A DNA stretch of 64,000 nucleotides from Paludisphaera rhizosphaerae (GCF_011065895.1 NZ_JAALCR010000018.1:101918-165917), one strand, 5' to 3'; shown: positions 9,796-18,295, counted from the stretch's first letter. Program-made: numbers and translations. The notes: generated from the sequence alone by a model not told the origin.

Positions 9796-10848
9796 TCAGT
9801 AGGCGTCCGACGAAACCACTTCGCCGCCGTTGCGGGTGGAGAGCTTCTGCCAGACGCCCATGTAGGCGCCGTTCTGGAGGGTGAATCCGTAGTCGCCGGG
9901 GCCAACAGAGGAGTACATCTCGGCGTTGGCGCCGACGGGGAGGCCGGTGGTCGGCGTGGGGATCGTCCAGGAGTCGATCGAGTCCTTGATGAAGTGGACC
10001 GAGCCGTCAGCGTAGGCCGCGTTGACGCCGCCGGAGTGGAAGCTCATCGCGACGTTGATCAGGTAGTAGCTGGGGATGTTCTTGTACTTCTTCAGGCCGT
10101 TGGGCGGGAAGCGGGTCTCGAAGACGCTGGAACCCGGGTCGCCGTCGTTCCACCAGTGGTAGCCCTTGCTGGTGGAAGGATTGAAGAAGCCGTGGCCGTT
10201 CTCAGAGAAGGCCAGGGTGTTGCTGGTGCCGTCGGTGATCGAGGCGATCGTCACCGGGCCCTGGTCGACGATCACGCCCTTCTGGTAGGCCGGCAGCGCG
10301 GGGTCCGCGCCGACGCCGCCGACGACCTTGAAGCCGTTGGCGTTCCAGGGGCCGCCGCAGCCGAAGTAGTGGGTCAGGCCCTGGTTCAGCGTGAGGGTGG
10401 CCGGCAGGTAGTAGTAGTCGCCCGTCAGCTGGACCGGCGTCGAGGAGGTGGGATCGCTCGGGCAGAGGAGCATCGAAAGGCTGACCGACGTGATCGTCGT
10501 GTTGCCGGCGTCGATGTAGCTGTACATGAAGTTCGCCGAGTTGTAGATCGCGCTCTGCTCCAGGAACGGAGCCATCCGCACGAACTCCGAGAAGCCGAAC
10601 TGGGACTTGCCGTTGAAGTTGTAGATGTTCGCCGGCGGGTAAGAGCCGTTGCTGCTCTCATAGTTCGCGGCGGCCAGGCCGATCTGCTTCAGGTTGTTGA
10701 CGCACTGGGCCCGGCGTGCGGCCTCGCGGGCGCTCTGCACGGCGGGAAGCAAGAGGGCGATGAGGACGGCGATGATCGCGATGACCACCAGCAGCTCGAT
10801 CAAAGTAAAGCCGCGGCGGCGAGGCTTCAGGGGTTGCGTTCGAGACAT
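9796..10848 (-). CDS. DUF1559 prepilin-like protein
   Basis: Planctomycete-specific surface or secreted family with a type IV pilin-like N-terminus, 350 aa. The ATG at 10848 gives a short basic leader followed by the prepilin peptidase motif [20 protein letters not shown], then [20 protein letters not shown] and [11 protein letters not shown]. The C-terminus has the family signature [13 protein letters not shown] and ends in [14 protein letters not shown]. Planctomycete genomes hold many paralogues; their individual roles are unknown. It follows a small lipoprotein gene on the same strand, an arrangement repeated at 20.8-22.4 kb with a different lipoprotein. Confidence 0.95.
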   Translation of the reverse strand: MSRTQPLKPRRRGFTLIELLVVIAIIAVLIALLLPAVQSAREAARRAQCVNNLKQIGLAAANYESSNGSYPPANIYNFNGKSQFGFSEFVRMAPFLEQSAIYNSANFMYSYIDAGNTTITSVSLSMLLCPSDPTSSTPVQLTGDYYYLPATLTLNQGLTHYFGCGGPWNANGFKVVGGVGADPALPAYQKGVIVDQGPVTIASITDGTSNTLAFSENGHGFFNPSTSKGYHWWNDGDPGSSVFETRFPPNGLKKYKNIPSYYLINVAMSFHSGGVNAAYADGSVHFIKDSIDSWTIPTPTTGLPVGANAEMYSSVGPGDYGFTLQNGAYMGVWQKLSTRNGGEVVSSDAY

Positions 10849-10958
10849 GGGGGGACTCCTGCGGGGACGAAACGGAAGAATGACGAGGTGACGGACGGCC
10901 CTGGAGAGAGGAGGGAGGAGGGGCCGGTTGGTTGCGGTCTGGGTCGGCTGGCTCTGGC

Positions 10959-11171
10959 TCAATGGGTCTGGGCGGCCTTCGCGGCCTTGGCCTTCGCCTT
11001 GACGTCGGCGGCGGCCTGCTTGGCGTCGAACTGGCCGGCGGGTTTGCGTTCGGGGAGGTCGATCGTTCCGGCCATGCGGGACGTCTCGTCGCCGCAGCCG
11101 GCGAGGACGACGGCCAGGGCGAGCCCAAGGGCGGCGAGGCGACGTTGCTTTCGGGGCCGTTCAGAGGTCAT
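10959..11171 (-). CDS. Small lipoprotein
   Basis: A 70-aa predicted lipoprotein. Starting at ATG 11171, the signal peptide is basic ([11 protein letters not shown]) then hydrophobic ([15 protein letters not shown]) with a lipobox LAGC at the cysteine. The mature part is short, charged and Ala/Lys-rich (repeated [11 protein letters not shown]), with no recognisable domain. It lies about 110 bases upstream of the DUF1559 gene in the same direction, so the two are probably co-transcribed. Small lipoproteins next to DUF1559 genes are common in planctomycetes; the function is not known. Confidence 0.75.
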   Translation of the reverse strand: MTSERPRKQRRLAALGLALAVVLAGCGDETSRMAGTIDLPERKPAGQFDAKQAAADVKAKAKAAKAAQTH

Positions 11172-11220
11172 GACGACGGGTCCACTCCTTTTGCTGGGCG
11201 ACACGTAGGACTCGGTTCGA

Positions 11221-11478
11221 TCAGAGCCCGGAGGTCGTCCGGGGGTCGGGGTCGATGAGGCGTCGGCGGTTGAGTTTGGGATCGACGGCGCGGGTCAGTT
11301 CGGCGAGCCGCCGCAGGGTCGGAAGCATGGCGCGAAGGGCGCCGGCCTGGGCCGGGTGCCGCTCCAGGATGGCGTCGACGGCGAGCGTCTCCCCCTCCTG
11401 AAGCCTGGCGGTGATCTGTTCGGCCAGGACGGCCAGGGCGGCGTCCAGGGCCTCGTCGGAAAGGGGAGGTTCGTTCAC
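11221..11478 (-). CDS. Short protein resembling the N-terminal leader of planctomycete Ser/Thr kinases, kinase domain absent
   Basis: An 85-aa protein beginning at GTG 11478; that codon overlaps the TGA of the sigma factor gene (GTGA), indicating translational coupling. The helical segment AEQITARLQEGETLAVDAIL plus ERHPAQAGALRAMLPTLRRL resembles the region that precedes the catalytic domain in many planctomycete ECF-associated kinases. It ends in DPDPRTTSGL, where such kinases usually continue into a GDFRIxREIGRGGMG glycine loop. Here a TGA stops the frame, and no kinase follows. It could be a remnant or a free-standing regulator of the adjacent sigma factor. The comparison is from family memory, not an alignment. 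Confidence 0.55.
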   Translation of the reverse strand: MNEPPLSDEALDAALAVLAEQITARLQEGETLAVDAILERHPAQAGALRAMLPTLRRLAELTRAVDPKLNRRRLIDPDPRTTSGL

Positions 11479-12092
11479 GCGTCGAGCCCCTCCAGCCGGG
11501 CTCGGAGTTTGACCAGGGCGCGGTAGAGGCGGACCTCGGCCGCGCCCGGCGTACAACCCAGGGCCTCGGCGATCTGGGCCGCGCCGAGTTGTTCGATGTG
11601 GCGCATCACGAGAATCTCACGGTCCTTGGTCGGCATGCCGTCGAGCGCGGCCATGACTCGCTCGATCCGCTCCTGGCGGGCCAATCGCCCGCTGGGGCTG
11701 GTGTCGTCGGCGGCCAGGCGGCGGCTTAGGGCCGACCGCGAATCGTCCCACGACTCCGGCGCGGCCTCGCGGCGGACGCTTCGCGCCTGCGCCGTGATGT
11801 GCCGTCGGTGGGCGTCGACGACTCGGTCGGAAGTCAGCTGCCGCAGCCATCCCAGGAACGGCAAGGGGCGGTCGCGGAGGAAGTCGTCCAGCCGCGTCGA
11901 GGCTTCCGCCAGCGCGTCCTGGACGACGTCCGAGGGGTCGATTCGCGAGGCCAGCCGACGATCCAGCCGGGCCCGGACCATCCGCCGCAGATCGTCGCGG
12001 TGCCGCTCCAGCAGCTCCCGACGCGCGGCGTCGTCCCCAGCCAGGCTCCGTTCGATCAGCGCTTCCACGGCGGCGGCCCCCTCAATGGTCAT
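11475..12092 (-). CDS. ECF-type RNA polymerase sigma factor
   Basis: Sigma-70 family, extracytoplasmic-function group, 205 aa. Region 2 is seen in DLRRMVRARLDRRLASRIDP and DVVQDALAEASTRLDDF, with the region 2.3/2.4 helix around FLGWLRQLTSDRVVDAHRRH. Region 4 is seen in GMPTKDREILVMRHIEQLGA and AQIAEALGCTPGAAEVRLYR. The frame is intact and the length normal. It directly overlaps a short kinase-leader-like gene (GTGA overlap), so the two form an operon. The lipoprotein and DUF1559 genes lie further downstream on the same strand and may be in the same transcript or targets; that is inference. Confidence 0.93.
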   Translation of the reverse strand: MTIEGAAAVEALIERSLAGDDAARRELLERHRDDLRRMVRARLDRRLASRIDPSDVVQDALAEASTRLDDFLRDRPLPFLGWLRQLTSDRVVDAHRRHITAQARSVRREAAPESWDDSRSALSRRLAADDTSPSGRLARQERIERVMAALDGMPTKDREILVMRHIEQLGAAQIAEALGCTPGAAEVRLYRALVKLRARLEGLDA

Positions 12093-12227
12093 CGCCTTCT
12101 CCCTCTATCGCTTACCCCGCAGAGCGTCGCGATTCCTTACACGATTCTTCGGAGAATCTTCCGGATCGTCGAGGGGGGAAGATTTGCAGGGAGTCATGCA
12201 CTTCCCAAAAACCGTGGCGCAGCGAGC

Positions 12228-12265
12228 CGAGCCCCCTGGCCACGCGAGCATGGCCAGGGGGCTCG
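12228..12265. terminator. Perfect 15-bp stem-loop between a secreted-protein gene and the sigma factor gene
   Basis: CGAGCCCCCTGGCCA and its exact reverse complement TGGCCAGGGGGCTCG are separated by an 8-base loop. It lies downstream of the coiled-coil protein gene and upstream of the ECF sigma gene (both minus strand), so it could end transcription of the former. There is no T-run, and the TGGCCACGC core resembles the dispersed family 4 hairpins, so it may simply be a repeat copy. Confidence 0.45.
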
Positions 12266-12308
12266 TCCAGGTATCCGTTATCCGTCCGAGGATGCGGCCT
12301 CACTGGTT

Positions 12309-13349
12309 CTATTTGTCCGAATCCGCCTTGCCGTCCGCCCGAGCCGTCAGCCCGTGGAGCAGATCCACGGCCTTTTGGAGGTGCGAACCCGCCTCGTCGA
12401 GAGCATCGCGGGCCCTGGGGTTCCGGTTCATTACGCCGTAGCCCTTATTCATGGCGACCGCTTCGTCGAGTAGCTTCGAGGCGTCCTCACCCTGATCGAG
12501 CTTGCCGATGGCATTCTCGATGAGCTTGATGGTGTCGTTGCGCCGCTTGTCTCGTTCCTCGAACTGATCGGCCCCCTTCCTGAACGGCACGGTCTTCAGG
12601 GCGTCGCGCGCCGATTTCAGTTGGGCGATGGCCTCGTCGATCTCCCTGGGCCGTCGACCGGGGGACTCCGTCAGCGCGTTCGCCTTCCTGGGCTTCGCGA
12701 TCTTGAGCACGGCGGCCAGTTTGAGGAAGCCGTCCGAGGGCGTCAGCTTCGCGTCGCCGAGGGCGGTTCGGACGTCGGGATCGGCGGCGAGCGTCTCGTA
12801 CTCGCGCACGACTTCCCGGACGCGCTCGGCCAGCGCCGACCGTTTCGACTCCGCTGCCTGGCAGGCCTCCTCGGCCAGCTTCGCGAGCCGCGCTTCTGCT
12901 TTCGGCTGGGCCTTCGTTTTCGCCTGGCCTTGCATCGCTCGCTCTCTCTGCGCGGCTTTGATGTCGGCCTTGCCGGCGCGAAAGGCGGTCTGTTCTTCGA
13001 GCGTCTTGCCGTCCCGCTTGGCAAGCTTCATCTCGCCGACGAACGCGCGATCGAACGCGATGCGTTGGTGAAAGTTGATGATCGACTGGTTCGTCGCGGC
13101 CACCGCGCCCGCCCGTTCGATGGCCTCGGCGGCCGCGTCCATCGCGGCCAGCGTCTCCTCATAGCGCCCGTAGACGTCGGCCTCCGACGCCAGCCGATAC
13201 GTCCCTTTGACCTTGTCGACCCCCTTGCTCTTGAGCAACTCGGCCTGGGGGTCAGGCCCTTCGAAGTCGGCGGCCGAATTGGCTCCGCTGATCGCGACGA
13301 GACCACAGACGACGACCGCGAGCGACGATTTAACAGCGGTTGTAGTCAT
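12309..13349 (-). CDS. Secreted helical protein of unknown function
   Basis: Not recognised as a named family. The 346-aa product starts with a signal peptide (MTTTAVKSSLAVVVCGLVAI...NSAAD) and is otherwise rich in Ala, Lys, Glu and Arg, with long predicted helices and heptad-like runs (for example LAKLAEEACQAAESKRSALA) typical of coiled coils. There are no cysteines beyond two isolated ones, no obvious catalytic motif and no second membrane segment. It is a single gene, followed by a 15-bp stem-loop and preceded by about 290 bases of non-coding DNA. A periplasmic structural or stress role is possible but unsupported. Confidence 0.7.
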   Translation of the reverse strand: MTTTAVKSSLAVVVCGLVAISGANSAADFEGPDPQAELLKSKGVDKVKGTYRLASEADVYGRYEETLAAMDAAAEAIERAGAVAATNQSIINFHQRIAFDRAFVGEMKLAKRDGKTLEEQTAFRAGKADIKAAQRERAMQGQAKTKAQPKAEARLAKLAEEACQAAESKRSALAERVREVVREYETLAADPDVRTALGDAKLTPSDGFLKLAAVLKIAKPRKANALTESPGRRPREIDEAIAQLKSARDALKTVPFRKGADQFEERDKRRNDTIKLIENAIGKLDQGEDASKLLDEAVAMNKGYGVMNRNPRARDALDEAGSHLQKAVDLLHGLTARADGKADSDK

Positions 13350-13574
13350 TATTGGATCCCACCTATGTCTTGTGACGAGCGACCCGTACGCCCCCGATTA
13401 AATCAACGCCCTCGCCCTCCGCCTACCGAATTCCCACAAACGCGTCGATTTCGATCGCGCGCCGCGGCCCGGTTCGACCAGTCGCGATCGGCGCGGGATC
13501 GGGCTTCGGGGCGCTCACCGAAAAGGGGGGGGTCAGAAGCGCCCCATCGCCCCGCGCTCACGCTCGTCGGCAAA

Positions 13575-13594
13575 GCGATCGGCGACGGTCGCGC
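13575..13594. repeat. 20-bp dispersed motif, one of three exact copies
   Basis: GCGATCGGCGACGGTCGCGC occurs identically here, at 6538-6557 and at 46704-46723. It is partly self-complementary (GCGA...TCGC). The copies at 6538 and 46704 directly follow family 4 CC-ACGC/GTGG hairpins, so the motif appears to be part of that repeat. The intergenic stretch 13350-13641 holds nothing else that I recognise. Confidence 0.7.
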
Positions 13595-13641
13595 TCATGC
13601 GGCGTCGATCGATGGCCCCGCATGGCGAGGCATGCCGCCCG

Positions 13642-15075
13642 TCACTTCTCGGCTTCAGCCTTTTTCGGCCTGGGGATGTGCTGGGGCTTGGCGGGGTCGT
13701 AGTTCGGATTCGGCGTCGGCATCTGGGCCCCGCCCTCTTCACGCCAGGCCTGAAGGCGATCCCGCAGGCGGCGGGCGACGTCCGGCTTCTCAGCGGCGAG
13801 GTCGTGCTGTTCGCCGGGGTCGTCGCAGAGGTTGTAGAGTTCGAGCCGGCCGTCGTCGAGTTGCTCGATCAGCTTGAGGTCCCCCTCGCGCACGGCGCTG
13901 TAGGGCATGGTCCCGCCCTGCTGGTAGTGCTGGTGGTGGGGATAGTGCCAGAACAGAGCGTCGCGTTTCAGGTCGCCCGTCCTGCGAAGCAAGGGGACCA
14001 GACTGACGCCGTCGGGGCGATGCTCTGGCGCGTCCTTGAGCCCGGTCGCCTGCAGGAGGGTCGGATAGAGATCGGCTGTGATGACAGGCGCATCGCAGAC
14101 GCCGCCCGGCTTCGTGACGCCGGGCCAGGAGATGATCAAGGGGACGCGGACTCCCCCCTCGTAACACGAGCCCTTGCCGGCGCGGAGGGGTTTGTTCGAG
14201 GTGGTCGGGACGCGTCCGCCGTTGTCCGAGGCCACGACCACGATCGTCCGATCGGCGATCCCAAGATCGGCGAGGGTTTTGCGGACGCGCCCCACGGTTT
14301 CGTCCACGCTCTCTACCATGGCCGCGTACGCGGGGTTGTGGTGCTCGAGCCCGGGACGCAGCTTCTTGTTGTATTTCTCGACGAGGTCCGCGCGGCCCTG
14401 GATCGGCGTGTGGACTCCGTAGTGCGGGAAATAGAGGAAGAACGGCCGGTCCTTGTGGTCTTGCAGGTATCGGACGGCCTCGTCGCCCAGGCGGTCGGTG
14501 AGGTAGTCGCCCGGCTTCCCTTCGGAGAGGGTGTCGATTTTCCACGGGGCGAAGTAGCCGACGGGAGGCTGGGGAAGGTGCGTGCCGCCGATGTTGCCGT
14601 CGAAACCGTGCTTCTCCGGGTAGTATTCCGGCCCGCCGAGGTGCCACTTGCCGAGGCTGACCGTCGCATAGCCGTTCGATCGGAAGACGTCGGCGAGGGT
14701 CGTCTCCTCAAGGGGGAGGTACTTGGTCCAGTCAGGCACGAGCATCTTCGGGTTGGCCGGCATCTGGCCGGGGATCCAGTCGGTGACGTGCAGCCGCGCC
14801 GGGTACTTGCCGGTCAGAAGGCTCGCGCGGGTGGGCGAGCAGACCGTGCAGGATGAGTAGGCCTGGGTGAACTTCACGCCGTCGCGCGCCAGTTTGTCGA
14901 TGTTGGGCGTCTCGTGGAGGTCGCTGCCGTAGCAGGCGAAGTCCGTCCAGCCCAGGTCGTCCACCAGGATGAGCACGACGTTCAGCCGGTCCGGCTGCTG
15001 CTGAGCGGGCGCGGATGAAACCATGCCAAGCCACGCCGCCACAGCGGCGAGAACGATGACGCGCCGACCCTTCAT
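13642..15075 (-). CDS. Secreted sulfatase (formylglycine-dependent)
   Basis: Second arylsulfatase-type enzyme of the window, 477 aa from ATG 15075, which begins a signal peptide (MKGRRVIVLAAVAAWLGMVS). It has the metal site VVLILVDDLGWTD, the signature CSPTRASLLTGKYP (formylglycine Cys79), LGKWHLGGPEYYP, and the VVVASDNGG motif. The Lys/Pro-rich C-terminal tail (HIPRPKKAEAEK) is unremarkable. It is only distantly similar to the sulfatase at 267-1772, so they probably act on different sulfated glycans. Upstream in-frame codons to 15156 would bury the signal peptide. It is not in an obvious operon. Confidence 0.93.
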   Translation of the reverse strand: MKGRRVIVLAAVAAWLGMVSSAPAQQQPDRLNVVLILVDDLGWTDFACYGSDLHETPNIDKLARDGVKFTQAYSSCTVCSPTRASLLTGKYPARLHVTDWIPGQMPANPKMLVPDWTKYLPLEETTLADVFRSNGYATVSLGKWHLGGPEYYPEKHGFDGNIGGTHLPQPPVGYFAPWKIDTLSEGKPGDYLTDRLGDEAVRYLQDHKDRPFFLYFPHYGVHTPIQGRADLVEKYNKKLRPGLEHHNPAYAAMVESVDETVGRVRKTLADLGIADRTIVVVASDNGGRVPTTSNKPLRAGKGSCYEGGVRVPLIISWPGVTKPGGVCDAPVITADLYPTLLQATGLKDAPEHRPDGVSLVPLLRRTGDLKRDALFWHYPHHQHYQQGGTMPYSAVREGDLKLIEQLDDGRLELYNLCDDPGEQHDLAAEKPDVARRLRDRLQAWREEGGAQMPTPNPNYDPAKPQHIPRPKKAEAEK

Positions 15076-15213
15076 GACTGGCCTCTGCTTGGGAAATCTC
15101 TCGTTGGCTGTCAGCTTCGTCACGGCGTCCTTGATGGCGATCGCGACGTGTTCCATCGACCTTGCGCCCTCGTTCTACGCAACCTGACTAACGACGCTCC
15201 GCATCCAAACCCC

Positions 15214-15465
15214 TCAGCCGCCCTTTCGCATCAGCCAGAGCGCGATCAGCGGGGCCAGGTTGAAGAGTAGAATACCGATCTTGTAAGCAAGCATCCCGAC
15301 ATAGTGGATCAGGTCGAAGGTCTCGTCCGAGAATCGGAACCACAGGCCGTGCAGCCGATGAATCACATCGCGGGCGAAGGCGAACGCGAAGAACCAGGCG
15401 AGCAAGAGAGTGTAGTTGACCGCCAACGACCACAGGAGGAAGCGACACAGGAATTCAGTGTCCAC
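15214..15465 (-). CDS. Small two-helix membrane protein (DUF6868-like)
   Basis: An 83-aa protein starting at GTG 15465, chosen because GAGGAG sits a few bases upstream and because the upstream extension is non-hydrophobic and Arg-rich. Two hydrophobic segments are clear: FLLWSLAVNYTLLLAWFFAF near the N-terminus and YKIGILLFNLAPLIALWLM near the C-terminus, separated by a short loop with DVIHRLHGLWF and DLIHYVGMLAY. This matches a small uncharacterised membrane family (DUF6868, from memory). No function is known. It precedes the sulfatase gene on the same strand. Confidence 0.75.
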   Translation of the reverse strand: MDTEFLCRFLLWSLAVNYTLLLAWFFAFAFARDVIHRLHGLWFRFSDETFDLIHYVGMLAYKIGILLFNLAPLIALWLMRKGG

Positions 15466-15598
15466 GGTGATCTCCTCTCGCGCAGCGGATTGGACGACGG
15501 CTTGACTCTTCGTTTCAGCTCCAGGTTTGTCGCGGCTGCTCCACCGTTCACGCTCTCCGTTGGCCCGCGATCGGCGAAGGCCGCGCGATCGCACGCCA

Positions 15599-15949
15599 TC
15601 AAGCGTCGGGTTGCTCGGCGGGTAGGGCCGGCCTGACGTGTGGGATCGAATGCTCGTCGCAGGCCGAGAATTTCTGATAGTTCGCCCGGGCCTGGGTGAG
15701 GCTCAACGCTCCATTCGGTCCGCCCCGGACGACGTCGGCGTCGTAATCGTCCTGGCCGTCGTCCTCCCAGAAACAGACGGGGCAGATGTCGAAGCCGCCG
15801 CGTTCCGTGAGCGTCTTGCAGAAGCAGCAAGGACAACGGACGGGCAATTGAGGCGGCTGAGCGTCCATCCGCGAAACGTACTCAAGGAACCAGGCGATCC
15901 CGGCTTCCCTTGAGCTGAGAGCATCGTCGTCGTCCGGTCGCGGCTCCAT
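15599..15949 (-). CDS. CPCC-family cysteine-rich protein
   Basis: Small cytosolic protein with a CPCC domain: RCPCCFCKTLTERGGFDICP followed by VCFWEDDGQDD, giving four cysteines that can bind one metal, then LTQARANYQKFSACDE. Family members occur as solitary genes and are frequently found among toxin-immunity genes (family knowledge). The ATG at 15949 has GGAG about nine bases upstream and yields 116 aa; an in-frame ATG at 16012 would add 21 residues. A barstar homologue follows on the same strand upstream (16095-16385), with a family 4 repeat between them. Confidence 0.8.
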   Translation of the reverse strand: MEPRPDDDDALSSREAGIAWFLEYVSRMDAQPPQLPVRCPCCFCKTLTERGGFDICPVCFWEDDGQDDYDADVVRGGPNGALSLTQARANYQKFSACDEHSIPHVRPALPAEQPDA

Positions 15950-16039
15950 CGGTGGGAACTCCGGGGCTGGATCGTCCTGCGCTCGACTGGTCGCGTCGCC
16001 CACACGATTCATGGGCTTGCAACCGGCGACGCTCCCGCG

Positions 16040-16094
16040 ATCATCCCACGCCGATCCATGGCCACGCAAGCGTGGCCATGCCACCCATCGTGGG
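16040..16094. repeat. Family 4 hairpin repeat
   Basis: The segment contains CCATGGCCACGC-AA-GCGTGGCCATG, a near-perfect palindrome followed by CCACCC. Related hairpins occur at 6512-6604, 34676-34752, 37433-37528 and 49180-49270. It separates the barstar-like gene from the CPCC gene. Function is unknown. Confidence 0.65.
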
Positions 16095-16385
16095 CTAGGC
16101 ATATTCGACGGTGGACGCCCACTCAGGAAATTGCTGGCTCATCTCGTCGAGGCAGCCTCGTAGATACCTCGTCTCTTCAGGCATGCGATCCTCAAACCTC
16201 GACCAGCCAACCAAGCGCAGCCGATGTGGCATGGCCACCAAACCCGTGATGGAATCCCAGAACGCGTTCCAGTTCCTCCCGTAGAAATCGGGGAACTCAA
16301 GGGCCCGAGCCAGTATGGCGTGAAGCTCCGGACCCGATGTGACCTCCGACAGGTCGACGACCACAAGCTCGGCGCGTTCATCCAT
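16095..16385 (-). CDS. Barstar-family protein (RNase inhibitor fold)
   Basis: A 96-aa homologue of barstar, the intracellular inhibitor of barnase-type RNases. The hallmark segment LEFPDFYGRNWNAFWDSITG aligns with the barstar inhibitory helix and loop; the Trp-Asp pair (barstar Trp38-Asp39) is kept, but the position equivalent to Asp35 is Asn. The C-terminal part (MPEETRYLRGCLDEMSQQFP) fits the rest of the fold. No barnase-like RNase gene is present nearby, so this is an orphan inhibitor; such orphans often protect against toxins delivered by neighbouring cells. It lies just downstream of the epimerase gene on the same strand. Confidence 0.85.
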   Translation of the reverse strand: MDERAELVVVDLSEVTSGPELHAILARALEFPDFYGRNWNAFWDSITGLVAMPHRLRLVGWSRFEDRMPEETRYLRGCLDEMSQQFPEWASTVEYA

Positions 16386-16435
16386 CAACGGCTCCCCGTC
16401 AAACGACGTAAAGCGTCGCAGAGGTTCGTCCTGAA

Positions 16436-17119
16436 TTACAGACCCATCGCGCGTGCCAGCCTCTGCATCCCCGCTGTGGGGCCGTCCGGGGCGCCGTAGA
16501 CGGAGGAGCCGGCGACGAAGACGCGGGCGCCGGCTTCGATGAGTTTGGGGGCGGTCTCGGCGTCGACGCCGCCGTCGACTTCCAGTTCGCAAGCGGGGTT
16601 CTCGCGGTCGATCATCTGGCGGATGGTCTGGATCTTCTTGAGCGTCCCGGTGATGAACGACTGGCCGCCGAAGCCCGGGTTGACGGTCATCGCCAGGACG
16701 AGATCCAGATCGGGGAGGACCTCTTCCAGCATCACGGCGGGGGTGGCCGGGTTGATCGCCACGCCGGCTCGCAGGTTCAACGCCTTGATGCGCTGGATCG
16801 TCCGGTTGAGGTGGAGCGCCCCTTCGACGTGGACGATCAGGCTGTCGATCCCGGCCTCGGCGAAGGCGTCCAGGAAGTCGTCCGGGGCGTGGATCATGAG
16901 GTGGCCTTCCAGGTGCAGCGTGGTGACCGGCCGCAGCCACTTCACCAACACCGGGCCGAACGTGATGTTGGGGACGAACCGGCCGTCCATCACGTCCACA
17001 TGGATCCGATCCGCCCCCGCCGCCTCCACCTCGCGGACCTGCTCCGCCAACCGCGACAGGTCGGCCGAGAGAATCGAAGGGGCGATCTTGAAGCGGCGGT
17101 CGTCGGTCCGGGGGATCAT
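16436..17119 (-). CDS. rpe: Ribulose-phosphate 3-epimerase
   Basis: Interconverts ribulose 5-phosphate and xylulose 5-phosphate in the pentose phosphate pathway (cytosolic TIM barrel, metal-dependent). The 227-aa protein from ATG 17119 has all family motifs: KIAPSILSADLSRL, HVDVMDGRFVPNITFGP, HLMI, NPGFGGQSF, ELEVDGGV and FVAGSSVYGA. Catalytic Asp residues lie in the HVDVMDG and EVDGGV motifs. A reading frame extends upstream to 17332 only because it runs through a palindromic repeat; the peptide encoded there is not homologous to Rpe, so 17119 is the start. Confidence 0.97.
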   Translation of the reverse strand: MIPRTDDRRFKIAPSILSADLSRLAEQVREVEAAGADRIHVDVMDGRFVPNITFGPVLVKWLRPVTTLHLEGHLMIHAPDDFLDAFAEAGIDSLIVHVEGALHLNRTIQRIKALNLRAGVAINPATPAVMLEEVLPDLDLVLAMTVNPGFGGQSFITGTLKKIQTIRQMIDRENPACELEVDGGVDAETAPKLIEAGARVFVAGSSVYGAPDGPTAGMQRLARAMGL

Positions 17120-17176
17120 CGGGAGGGGCTCCGTGGGGTCGGTACGAATCTTGAGCAAAGGTCCAGGAGCGCGATG

Positions 17177-17305
17177 AACCTCCCTTCTCCCCCTGTGGGA
17201 GAAGGTGGCCGAAGGCCGGATGAGGGGGACCCCAACGGCCTTCGGTCTCGCACCCCTCATCCGCCCCTTCGGGGCACCTTCTCCCACAGGGGGAGAAGGG
17301 AGGAT
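17177..17305. repeat. Family 3 palindromic repeat upstream of rpe
   Basis: An inverted repeat with arms CCTCCCTTCTCCCCCTGTGG / CCACAGGGGGAGAAGGGAGG and inner halves GGATGAGGGGG / CCCCTCATCC. It is the same sequence class as the inside of the MITE-like element at 6235-6454 but lacks the AATACTGTTCGGCACG ends. It occupies the space between rpe and the thioredoxin-TPR gene, so the two are unlikely to share an uninterrupted leader. Confidence 0.75.
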
Positions 17306-17363
17306 AGAGGCACCCATTTCATTTTCATGCAAGGAGTGCCGAGCGGTCTTGCGTGTTTCCAGA

Positions 17364-18236
17364 TCAAAGAGCGAACGAGAGCCGACGACGGTAGTCGACG
17401 ACGGTCTTGGAGTCCTCGGGCAGGAGCTGGAAGACGGCGAGCATCAGCTTGCGGGCCTCCTCGCCGGTGTTCTTGCGGTCGGTCTCGACGAGGTCGAGGG
17501 CGGTGGCCAGGGCTTCCTCGTGGCGGCCGGCGGCGGCGAGCGCCTCGGCCAGACGGAGCTTCTTCGACTTGTCGCGAGGGTTCGCCTCGGACTCGGCGCG
17601 GGCGGCGTCGAGGTCGGCGGAGCCGACGCCCTGGGCCTTCAGCACGAGTTCGGCCTTGAGCCTCTCGGCCTCGGGCTCCAGGAATCCCCGGCGCTCTAAC
17701 TCAGCCACCGTCGCCTGGGCCTCCTCGATTCGACCGGCCGCCATCGCCAGGCGGCCCTGACCGATCCGGGCGGCGGGAAGTTCGGGCTCCAGCGCCAGGG
17801 CCTCGGCGTATTTCGAGGCGGCGGCGTCGGGGTCGGACGATTCCTGGCCGCGGGCCTCGGCGGCGAGCGTCTCGGCCTTCGTCGGCAGGAGTCGGTCGAG
17901 CCACTGACGGATGAACGACTCCGACTGGACGCCGGTGAAGGCTTCAAGGATCTGGCCGTCGCGGACGCCGTAGACGGCGGGAATCGACCGAGCCTGAAGG
18001 CCGGCGGCGACTTCGGGCGACTGGTCGGAATCGACCTTCACCAGCACGAACCGGCCGTCGTACTCGCGGGCCAGCTTTTCGAGCACCGGGCCGAGCATCT
18101 TGCAGGGCTGGCACCACTCCGCCCAAACGTCGACCACCACGGGGACCGTTTTCGATCGCTCCGCAACCTCGGTCGGGAACGTCGCGGTCGTCGCATCCAG
18201 AATGTACGGAGAGGGTTCGGACGTCGCGTGGTTCAT
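17364..18236 (-). CDS. Thioredoxin-TPR protein, CnoX/YbbN-like
   Basis: A 290-aa cytosolic protein: an N-terminal thioredoxin domain (about 10-115) with VVVDVWAEWCQPCKMLGP and the cis-Pro loop ARSIPAVYGVRDG, followed by TPR-like helices (DPDAAASKYAEALALEPELP, then AAAGRHEEALATALDLVETD). This is the architecture of CnoX/YbbN, a chaperedoxin that protects proteins from oxidation and passes them to chaperones. Unlike the E. coli protein, the active site has two cysteines (WCQPC), so it may be redox-active. Start at ATG 18236; upstream in-frame codons lead into a repeat. Confidence 0.9.
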   Translation of the reverse strand: MNHATSEPSPYILDATTATFPTEVAERSKTVPVVVDVWAEWCQPCKMLGPVLEKLAREYDGRFVLVKVDSDQSPEVAAGLQARSIPAVYGVRDGQILEAFTGVQSESFIRQWLDRLLPTKAETLAAEARGQESSDPDAAASKYAEALALEPELPAARIGQGRLAMAAGRIEEAQATVAELERRGFLEPEAERLKAELVLKAQGVGSADLDAARAESEANPRDKSKKLRLAEALAAAGRHEEALATALDLVETDRKNTGEEARKLMLAVFQLLPEDSKTVVDYRRRLSFAL

Positions 18237-18295
18237 GGTCGCTGGGGTTTCGGTAGAGGATGTTCGGCGGAGGAGGGTCATCGGGCAGCAACCGC

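Noticed and set aside
17120..17332. N-terminal extension of ribulose-phosphate epimerase
   Set aside because: The extension is the translation of a palindromic repeat; Rpe homology starts at 17119.
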